A stretch of 64,000 nt of DNA, taken from the NCBI GenBank assembly GCA_014529385.2, contig CM043963.1:1184001-1248000 (forward strand), read 5' to 3'. The position numbers were made by a program, and so were the translations under genes. Under the pieces are notes generated by a model. The model was not told where the DNA came from, ran no database searches, and worked only from the letters and a program-made list of their open reading frames with translations. Each line of letters begins with the position of its first letter. Within the stretch, counting starts at the first letter, position 1. The stretch comes from Adiantum capillus-veneris (lineage: Eukaryota; Streptophyta; Polypodiopsida; Polypodiales; Pteridaceae). Of this stretch, positions 42,904 to 51,510 are shown piece after piece.

Positions 42904-44016
42904 TTATTTGCAAGTAAAAGTTGTAACTCCACCGCTCTCTGTTTGATTGTCTTTTGTGCAAAAGTCGCTTGGTTTGCCGCTACAGTCGATATGGCCATGG
43001 TTGTCTCCTTTGGGAGAATTGTTGTGGCGGAAGTGGTCGTAGTACTTGTCTCTGTTGCTTTCCATTTGTAGCTTTGCTTTGGAGAGTTTTGTAGGCTTAT
43101 TGCTACTTCCGCGGTTGTCATTGTTTTGCTGGCTGCTTCTGATTGGCATCCACATAGATCGGTTGGCCGGTTTCATATGTTGTGTGTGTCTGCATGCCGA
43201 TGTTGCTTGTACTGAAGGGAGTTCCTGTTGATTTGGTTTCGGGATCCAAATGCCAGTCGCATTTAAATTGTTACTGAGCATTCTCGTTGGGATCCATATG
43301 TGTTTTATTCCCTTGGCTTTTGGTTGAACTCTTTTCTCCTTTTGACTCTTGCTGTTGTATTGTGGTTTGTCTGCCATGTCACCTCTGTCCTTTCGCACGC
43401 ATACGTGTTTTTCACGGGTTGCTAACCTTGATCTTTGCAATGCTGTCTGTGTTATTTTCTGTTGGGAGTGAACATGGTTGGCAGTTCCCTGTTTGTTCGC
43501 CATGGGAATCGTGTTGTTCTTTAGTGGCACCCATCCTTTTGGTTCCTTATCCAGTGATTGTGTTGTTGCCATCTGGTTCTTCCGGGGTTGCTGAGCAAAA
43601 GCTATCACCTGTTGTTCTTGTGCATGCTGAATTTTGAGTGCATCCGCATTCCAATCTATCTGCACATTATACTCTTTTTGCCAAGGTTGTCCCAACAACA
43701 TGGGGTGTTGTGTGTTGTCATCCTCTACCACATAAAACTTGTGTGGATAAATATATTGATGTATTTGTACATGCAATATAGTCCAACCCATTGTTTTTAG
43801 CGAATGTGATGTACTGCTTTCCAGCACTTGTGGAGTAGGATGTAGTTGACCTGTGGGCTTGAGCTGTTTGTATAATTTGTAAGAGATCAGATTTGCTTGA
43901 GCTCCAGAATCAAGCAATGCCGTCGATTCAACTTGATTGCTACCCACTTTGACTGCAATTATTGGCTCCACTGTGTCTTCATCAAAATTCGTTAGTCGAA
44001 TAGCATTTGTTTGCAA
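42904..44016 (-). CDS. E7 protease 2 and W(V/I)PK-like region (minus strand)
   Basis: One uninterrupted frame of 370 codons. Residues 1-130 form a retropepsin-like domain: VEPIIAVKVGSNQVESTALL, then DSG at 36-38 (LLDSGAQANLISYKLYKQ), then MLLGQPWQKEYNVQIDWN at about 106-122. This is the best-preserved second protease in the window, and its catalytic triplet is intact. After it comes a basic, Gln/Ser-rich tail with HIWIPTRML, GIWIPKPNQ and SMWMPIRSS at about residues 245-300. The frame overlaps the end of the integrase block by 35 bp in another frame, so E7 has a frameshift there or the two were linked by one; in E5 the two domains share a frame. Substrate unknown. Confidence 0.72.
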   Translation of the reverse strand: MQTNAIRLTNFDEDTVEPIIAVKVGSNQVESTALLDSGAQANLISYKLYKQLKPTGQLHPTPQVLESSTSHSLKTMGWTILHVQIHQYIYPHKFYVVEDDNTQHPMLLGQPWQKEYNVQIDWNADALKIQHAQEQQVIAFAQQPRKNQMATTQSLDKEPKGWVPLKNNTIPMANKQGTANHVHSQQKITQTALQRSRLATREKHVCVRKDRGDMADKPQYNSKSQKEKRVQPKAKGIKHIWIPTRMLSNNLNATGIWIPKPNQQELPSVQATSACRHTQHMKPANRSMWMPIRSSQQNNDNRGSSNKPTKLSKAKLQMESNRDKYYDHFRHNNSPKGDNHGHIDCSGKPSDFCTKDNQTESGGVTTFTCK

Positions 44017-44680
44017 CGGTGATCCACATTGTTGTTGTTGTCATAGAAGCCGTCTTTTTGCAATGTATTGTTTTGATTCTGCTTGGGCTTCTTCTCGTAC
44101 CCTCTGTTTCTCCTTCATCCGTTGTTTTTCTTGATGGATTTCTTGAAGCGTATCCCGTGTTAGTGGTAAATGATATTTTTTTTAATCGACACCCACCAAT
44201 CCAATTTGGCATTCCTTCACCTGCTAATGTAGCAAGCTTGACAGTTCCACTTTGTGATAAGTCACTAATCACAAAGGGTCCCATCCCTTGCTTTTTAAGT
44301 TTCTTGGCATGTTGCTTCAAGGTATAAACAAGTACATAATCACCTGTTTTGAACTTTTTCGTGCGCACATGCTTGTCAAAAAACTCTTTTTGTCTTCTCC
44401 TTTTAGCATAGATCAAAGCTACAGCTCTCAAGCAAAGTTCATCTAGCTTTTCAAGATCATCCACTCTTGAAGAGAGCTTATACCCTGTCCATTCTAAGCG
44501 TTTCGCTACTCGTAGAGTTGGAATTAAAAACTCTATGGGTAATATAGCGTTTAGACCAAACACCATGTTGTACGGTGTTGTTCCTATTGATGTTTTGTAA
44601 GCTACCCTGTATGCCCATAGTGTTGAGTGTAATTGCTGATCCCAGTCTGTTCTTAACTATGATACAATTTTAGTCAGAAC
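43982..44680 (-). pseudogene. pol: E7 integrase C-terminus (minus strand)
   Basis: Minus strand: LRTDWDQQLHSTLWAYRVAY at about 44650, then VFGLNAILPIEFLIPTLRVA, RQKEFFDKHVRTKKFKTGDY, GMGPFVISDLSQSGTVKLAT and GCRLKKISF. It aligns block by block with E5 32000-32480. An in-frame stop lies before LRTDWDQ. The catalytic core is missing: the element is truncated at about 44680. Confidence 0.8.
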
Positions 44681-44896
44681 AGGTGTGCCATTAACAACAC
44701 CATTAAGTTGATTAATTGTAGATTAAGAAGTTTAAGCTCTCGTTTACAAAATCTAGGCCAAATTAGTTTAGCCTGCATTGATTCAAAATTTCCATCAATG
44801 ATTGCGTTGATGAACATAATGCTAATTATGATGATTTGTTTACAAAACATTGTCCTTGTGTTGCCAAATCCTCCTCTTACTGCTTATACTCTTGAT

Positions 44897-44901
<5 letters not shown>
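44681..44901. other. Unassigned sequence between E7 and the GA repeat
   Basis: AT-rich, no ORF or recognised element. Confidence 0.3.

Positions 44902-44985
<84 letters not shown>
44902..44985 (+). repeat. (AG)n microsatellite
   Basis: About 84 bases of uninterrupted AG. Confidence 0.97.
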
Positions 44986-44988
<3 letters not shown>

Positions 44989-45040
44989 CACCTTGCTTAG
45001 CTTCGATCTCTCTCTTAGATTCCTTCAACCTCTTTGCTAA

Positions 45041-45043
<3 letters not shown>

Positions 45044-45098
<55 letters not shown>
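45044..45098 (+). repeat. (GA)n microsatellite
   Basis: About 55 bases of GA, separated from the first by 58 bases containing a CT-rich piece (GATCTCTCTCTTAG), so strands could fold back. Confidence 0.97.
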
Positions 45099-45100
<2 letters not shown>

Positions 45101-45254
45101 ACAAATTCAAATTTTTATTCAATATGTGAAATACTCACACATACTGCCTCATCTTTAGATTTCATTGGAATCTCATGAGATTCTCCTTCTCATCAAGCTC
45201 ACTATCTTGGCTTGGAAATGGTGCTCTTATTGGTGAGCATCTTAGGTGCATTCC

Positions 45255-45830
45255 TAAAAAAACCTAAGAGAAGTGTGGGAAAAACCTCCTATGGGCTTGG
45301 CACAACTTCAAAATTGGATTCTATAAAGACGAGGAGTTCACTTTTTGTTTTTTCTCACTAGTGGACAAATGTTCACTTAATTTACATTTCATAAGAAAAT
45401 ACTTCTCTTACAAAAAAATACCTATTTTACAAGACTTTTCTCTTACAAAAATACCCTTTAGCTTACTTATCATATAGAAGGACTTGTAAGAAGTGTAAGA
45501 ACATGTATAGACATATAAATTGTAAGAAGAAACTTATCAATTGCAAGAAAAACATGAGCAATGTAAGGAAATGTAAGAAAGGGTATGTAAATTGTAAGGA
45601 GAGGTTTGACACTTGTAAGAAGAAGCACGAGTAGTTTAAGAAAATATAAGTGAAAGCACGTGAAGTGTAAGAATGTGTAAGAGCAAGTTTGTGTTGTATT
45701 TAACATCTAGATAACTCAAATTAAAATTGATTGTATTTGTTTGCTTCAACTAGTAAACTAGAATCTATAAGAGCTTTGGAGTCCATTGCTATTTAAGGAG
45801 CCTCTTTTTGAAGAAGGACCTGGGACGACG
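45255..45830 (+). repeat. E8 LTR-like repeat, left copy
   Basis: Direct repeat of 59465-60085: both have AAGTGTGGGA..AACCTCCTATGG, CAACTTCAAAATTGGATTCTA, a run of TGTAAG-rich phrases, and AGAATCTATAAGAGCTTTGG. It lies upstream of a tRNA-Met PBS, and its partner lies downstream of RT remnants, so it is probably part of the E8 LTR. Exact ends are not readable. Confidence 0.6.
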
Positions 45831-46558
45831 ATAGGGACATGCCTGAAAAAATATATGTGACTACTTGAAAGATAACTAGATAACTTTAATCACACCAAAG
45901 AAAAAAAGAATTAAAATATTATAAAAAATAAGTGGGTATAAATTGATAAATGCATACTCATAAGGGTATGAAACATTTTGGATGTTGCTTTCAAATGCTT
46001 GAAATGTATTCTCTAGTTGACTTGATTTGGAATTCATTTTTCCTAGCATTATAGAAATACCTTGGGAATGTGCATTTACCAAATGGTTTAGTGGGAGGGT
46101 GGATTCCAGAGAGCTATATTGTTGGCCAAAAAATTGATCTAAATTTTTTTGTTGTATATTAAGTTAAGAACGGGGATAGCAATTTTGATTTATGGAGTAG
46201 AGATCAAACTTGGAAACATGGGATACAAGTAGTTGATAATAAACCTCATATTAGGGAAATGCATTGGTGGTTGTGCTAAACCATGCCCAAGAAAAAAGCA
46301 TCAATGACCTATGAACAAGGATGAATTATAGAACTCTTGCCAATTGGCAGTGGAAAGTTTGAGTTCAATTTAACCTGATGACATTGAATTGAAAGAATTT
46401 TGTAGAAGAAATGGAATGCTATCACCCCCTTGAGTTGGCATCCAAGAGCAGGAGGAGTTCTGTCTTGGTGTTGGTCTCGAGGGGGATGGATGTCATGAAT
46501 CATGGTGTATCCATTTGAAGATGGTGCAGTCGACAAGCCCTAACATGGCTCTCATAAG
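45831..46558 (+). other. Probable remainder of the E8 5' LTR
   Basis: No ORF. Lies between the shared repeat and the PBS, so it is likely LTR sequence not preserved in the right copy. Confidence 0.35.
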
Positions 46559-46570
46559 TGGTATCAGAGC
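46559..46570 (+). other. E8 primer-binding site, tRNA-Met type
   Basis: TGGTATCAGAGC, the complement of plant initiator tRNA-Met 3' end, preceded by CTCATAAG. Confidence 0.8.
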
Positions 46571-47540
46571 GCAATTTCTATCCTTGTCTAGATAAAGGTT
46601 TTTAGTATGAAATTTTGCAAGACGAGAGTGAGGTATTGACAAAAATGGCATGGAAGTTTGGAGACGAGGAAGTTATCAAAATTATGCAAGAACATATGGA
46701 AGTAAGATCTGTAGAAAATAAGAAAAAGAGGCCATGATAAAGCACTTTGTTACCTCATCTTTTCTACCAAAGGGAGAATCAAAAGTTAAATAATGCCTTG
46801 GGGTCCATGACTATGATTTGGATAATCTCCTTCTAAAAATGGTGATGGAAAAATTGGGATTAGGTCCCAAGTGCTATTGTATTGTCAGATCTTATGACCC
46901 AACCTATGAAAGCAAGCTTCAAATATTGATAACCAATCTTTCCCTATGAGAAATTTCCAATTTTTATTCAAGTCTATAATATTGTATTTTTCATCATTAT
47001 TAGCCCTAGCGTAAGGGAAGTCCTCTCAAAATATGAAATTGAAGAACTTAATATTTACAAAATGCTAGAGAAATGCTTCCCTTGATTGTTAATTATTCCT
47101 CCAAATGTAAATTTTTGGATGTGATAAAGAGACACCATCTTTTGAAATGTCTGTCTTTTAAAGGGTTATTAAGCCTACCCTTGCATACTTGTAAGATTTA
47201 TGAGCCTATCTCTAAGAGAAAGTGTTTTTTTTGCCACAACCATAAATTATGCCCCGTAATCCTCCAAGAGATAGAGCGGATTGGGACTCGCTCGTAGCTA
47301 ACGCTTCAGATCCCATGCTTCTTGATGCACGAATGCCACTAGCACCCCAAGTTGTCCATGTGTCAAATCCAAATTAAACATCTCTTGGTGCAGACCTCGT
47401 AGAGGATTTTGGGAGTGACACAGACCTTAAGATCCTACCCAAATCTTTGCACCTACTCAACTAGAAGAAAAGGAAAGGATGTGAGATATCTCTTTTGATC
47501 GATGTCAGATTAGGCTACTACCAAGTTGGAAAGAAGATAT
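46571..47540 (+). pseudogene. E8 gag-pol remnant, left part
   Basis: Highly degenerate. A possible gag start (MAWKFGDEEVIKIMQEH) lies about 80 bp after the PBS. A region near 47220 reads KCFFCHNHKLCP. Near 47493-47540 is an RT block, LIDVRLGYYQVGK, corresponding to the Ty3/gypsy D-(L/V)-R-x-G-Y-(H/Y)-Q motif. Most of gag, protease and early RT is deleted. The frame is cut here by E9, and RT sequence resumes at 58825. Confidence 0.5.
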
Positions 47541-47545
47541 CCCTA
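47541..47545. repeat. E9 target-site duplication, left
   Basis: CCCTA, matched by CCCTA at 58825-58829. Confidence 0.9.
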
Positions 47546-48502
47546 TGTTGGACGGGAGAGACTCACACACCCATGAAGTGCATGCAAACACTACCTAGAT
47601 CAACATAATGTCAATCAAGGACACAGATGACACGATAGGCACACGGAGGAAATCTCTTAAGCTTGTCAAGCTGAGACCATCCTACACATACAACACTCTG
47701 GAAGGCCAACTAAACCACAATCAAGAACCTCACTGCTCTCAAGTACACCACCTAGCCACATACACACATAAGGAAGGTAACTCACCTAATCATGCCAGAT
47801 TGGTACGAAACTTAAGGAACACCATCCCCTCACTAGGATACACCTGTCCCTAAGCTTCTACACTCAAAACCCTCGCTCTAAACCCATCTGCAGAAAACGC
47901 GTAGGATGACATAGCTGAATTTCGAAAGTGCCCGAAACTGAAATTTATGAGTACCTATGCGTAGCTTACGTCGCCACGATTCTATAGACTACTAGCACGC
48001 AGAAAACAGACATCGTTTGATACACTTATGGCCACAAATAGCTCGTAGATGCGTCGGTGTGTGCGCTTCGTCTCGCAGGGAATGCTTGGCGTTGTAGCGT
48101 AGCTCTCCTCGAGCCTACCGCAACGGTGCAGCCGGATCTCCAATGTTTTGAGCGAGCCGGGCGTAGCGAGAGGATGAAGCCCACGCTCACTCTCTTTCTC
48201 TCTCACACACAGTAGACGGCAGCGCTAAAAACTTGATTATGATAAAAGTCTTTTTACAAAATGACCTAGGTACCTTATATACTAAGGCTACCTTAGGTTT
48301 AACCAAAATTGGGGTTGAAAGGGTCAAATGGCTTTGTATTTACAATCTGGAAGTGCCATTGCACCTCGGCTTCTGAAACTAGAAGAACTACTCATTACAA
48401 ATGACGTTTATAGCCATAATCCGCAGCATTTCATAACTCGCAAAAGATGAGACTTTGGTACGAAACTTGAGTTATGTTGTGTTGTTGACCCAGCGGTCAA
48501 CA
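47546..48502 (-). repeat. E9 3' LTR (957 bp)
   Basis: Minus strand TGTTGACCGC to GTCCAACA. TATA-like TATATAAGG at 48273-48281. Carries ACGCGTAGGATGACAT at about 47897-47912, a right-half copy of the family palindrome. Confidence 0.95.
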
Positions 48503-48537
48503 TTCCCCCCTTCCGCGTTCATGTCGTCCCCGACATG
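48503..48537 (-). other. E9 terminal polypurine tract and hairpin
   Basis: Minus strand: perfect hairpin CATGTCG, GGGA, CGACATG (48520-48537), then AACGC, then GGAAGGGGGGAA (48503-48514), then the LTR. Confidence 0.8.
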
Positions 48538-48594
48538 ACCTGATTGTCGATGGCGATGTGGTCTTTGCTGTCGTTTTGTTGTTGGAAAGAAAGT

Positions 48595-49085
<491 letters not shown>

Positions 49086-49285
49086 TCCTCTGATTACTTT
49101 TATGTCTACTCTTCTTCATTGGTGACTTCTTTGTACTTGTGCAATCATGTTGTTAGTGTTGTCTGCAGCTTTGTCAGTGTAGGCCATTCTTTGACTCGCC
49201 ATTGAGGAGAAGTATGCTATGATCTGAAATTGGTGCTCCAATTCATTTGTCAATTGATTTGAGTAGCATTTTATTATTGTTGATG
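49086..49285. other. Unassigned E9 sequence
   Basis: No ORF or repeat recognised between the helicase piece and the R1 repeat. Confidence 0.3.
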
Positions 49286-50010
49286 TAGAAGGAATATGTA
49301 CAAGAGGATGGTGATAGATGTCTTTAGATTAGGGTCTAAAACCTGGATGACCAAAGGAAAAAAACCCGGTGGGAAAAAAATGCCTTTGTTATACACTCTT
49401 ATTGGAGTTGAGCAGTTGAACGTGAAGTACATGTTCATGAAAGGTGTGTGCTTGGGTGAAACACGGAAAGAGTGCCTGATGCAAGCGCCAATTATGGGAC
49501 ACTCTATATGCATACGAGAAATTTGTCAACAAAAGCATGCAATGTGAAAGAAGGAGATGATGGGTGTTTCGAGGAATAAATGTAGCACATGTGACATCAA
49601 AAGATGTCTCAATAGCTTCCACCTTTCCAAGAAGGGTTTTTGATGTAGAAGTTTCTCCACTTGTATCTCACTATGCTCAGTACGTGAGTGTCTTTTGGAC
49701 CTTCTCCTTCACTTCACCAGACTTAAGTACTTAGACTTCGACTCTTTTGCTCACCTATACCAGCATGAGCGACACAACGTAAATATGGTCAACTCTTCCA
49801 GCTTGAGTAGTACCTAGAATAGCTAAGACGCTTAGACCACAGAGAATATTACTTGAAGCTTTGGGACTAACACCTCGCTCATTTTGTGGCGTAGCTACTC
49901 GACTCTGACTTGTATGACTTGTCGGTTGCATGTTGACACTGCTTTGTGACAAGTTCTTCGGCTGTTGTAGTGGCTGCTGAGACATACTTCTTGAAGTTTC
50001 ATCATTTTCC
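49286..50010 (-). repeat. R1 repeat, copy in E9
   Basis: About 0.7 kb, clearly homologous to 61429-62120 (shared phrases: GGATGACCAAAGGAAAA, GAAGGGTTTTTG, CTTGAAGCTTTGGGAC, TTGCTCATTTT-type). In both places it lies on the 3' side of a gag/W(V/I)PK-type region, read on the minus strand. No protein was recognised. Confidence 0.7.
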
Positions 50011-50350
50011 TGTACCTTCTTCTCTTTGTAGTGCTCAGGCCTCTTGTCAGTCTTTTCATCATGTGGATTATGGATTTTTTATTTTTTTCTTAATAATAAA
50101 TAAAGAAAATCTTAAAACAACTCAAAAAAAGAAAAATCATTCAAATAGAAATCTAAATGCTATGTACACTATACACATGTCCCTAGGGGCTCATATATGG
50201 ATTTTGTCCCCATACTCCTCTGTAACACTACTATGAGGGCATATACTCTAAATTTTGTCAAAAAATTATCACAATGAAATGCAAAAATTCAATGCATCTC
50301 ACAAAACATTGCCCTCTAATAGTCATAATGTTAGGTCCGCATTCAGAATG
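50011..50350 (-). other. E9 sequence downstream of the internal purine tract
   Basis: Homologous to E7 42250-42660 (common phrases around CCTATGGGC / CCTAGGGGC, GAGGGCATAT, and AGAATGC next to the tract). Non-coding. Confidence 0.55.
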
Positions 50351-50364
50351 CTTCCCCCCTTCCT
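50351..50364 (-). other. E9 internal polypurine tract
   Basis: Minus strand AGGAAGGGGGGAAG, 1.85 kb from the true terminal tract. The bases on the gag side of it (GACTCCAAAT) resemble E7 (GACTCCAGCT). Confidence 0.6.
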
Positions 50365-50621
50365 ATTTGGAGTCATCCTTTATGACAGGGTATCGCAAAG
50401 GGTATGTGTTGTGCTTGGGCAAAAAGTTGTGCCTATGCAGGCCTTGTAATGTAGCCCTATTATGCATACACAGTCAATGCATGGAAAAGATTTATGATGT
50501 GCAAGATGTGGGTATAAGCAATTTGCTTATTGGCATTTGTTGGCGAGGCTTCCTATTCTAGGCAATGTAATGGTCTTTGAAGCTCCTGTATCGTTGCTTG
50601 ATTGAAGCGACTTGCTCTCTT

Positions 50622-51510
50622 CTAACTGTACTGTAATCGTAGGAAGAATTGTAAGAATTCAAGCGGCGAAGCACTGACAGCAGTTTTGTTGTTCTTCTTT
50701 GGGACCCATTTCTTTGCGATTATTGGCTGTTTTGTTGCTGGCTCTTGTTTGGGAACCCATACTTGCCCGTGCTTTGTTTGTGTTTGAAGAGACTTCTTTG
50801 GGATCCACCTTGTTGTTGTGTGAGTCGACAGTGGTCTTTCCTTCAGCCCTTGTACGCTTGGTTGAGGACGGAATTTAGGATTTGAAAGTTGATACTGTGG
50901 TTGTTTTGGAATCCAAATGAATTCCTGACTTTTTTGTGCTTGAATCAACTTCTTTGGAGCCCAAACTTGAGTTGTGAAAGCTTGCGACTTTGTGATTTTC
51001 TTACCCGTTCGTGCACGCTTTCCTTGTTTTTCTTTTGGTGTTGGATCTTGTGATTTGTCATTAGAGATCTTTGTCTTCTTGATCCATATCTGTTTTTCGT
51101 CGATCTGGCTTTTTGGTATCCAGATTTGTCGAGCTTTTTGGCTTTGACTTGTTGTCCTGTTCTTTTGACCTGTCATGGTTGTTGCTGAAGGGGTTGGTGA
51201 TAGTGATGTCCTGAGTTGATGATAGGGGATGTCGTAAGATTCATCACTATCGCTACTATCCTCAGTAAGGTTGACTTCTTGTACTTTCCCTTGATTTTTT
51301 GGCTGGTAGTGGAAAGTTACTGTCTGTTTGCTCGTGGGTGGTAGTTTCTTGGAGGACTTTTCTAGCCCATTGATTAGAGCATTGTTAGCTCGTTGCTCTG
51401 GTCGTATTCCTCCTAGCTGAGTCTTTGCATCCTTATTAGGAGCCATGTATGAGGATGCTTGTGGTGGCTGTGTCTTCACCGAGGACTTTGGAATCCACCT
51501 TTGATGCCTT
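50622..51510 (-). CDS. E9 W(V/I)PK-repeat region (minus strand)
   Basis: Open for 285 codons from 51479; the listed first codon is GTG, so it is not a real start. In this frame RWIPKSS is already readable at 51486-51500 upstream. Further copies: IWIPKSQ, IWIKKTK, VWAPKKL, IWIPKQP, RWIPKKS, VWVPKQE and KWVPKKN, eight in all, separated by 15-40 basic or Ser/Gln-rich residues. This is the longest array in the window. The gag-protease frame ends at TGA 51476-51478, overlapping this one, so the two are joined by a frameshift. No enzyme domain is recognisable. It follows protease 1 directly because pol and protease 2 are absent. Confidence 0.65.

Larger units (their letters stand above)
35606..44680 (-). 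mobile_element. E7: 3' two-thirds of a Ty3/gypsy element with ORF3 (minus strand)
   Basis: Read on the minus strand: integrase C-terminus, protease 2, W(V/I)PK motifs, internal purine tract, spacer with palindromes, ORF3, terminal purine tract, LTR. The 5' part (leader, gag, RT) is missing; the integrase is cut at about 44680. The 5 bases left of the LTR are ATGTG, but no partner can be checked. Confidence 0.85.

Noticed and set aside
44850-45158. ORFs with long Arg-Glu or Ser-Leu runs
   Set aside because: They are translations of the (AG)n microsatellites.
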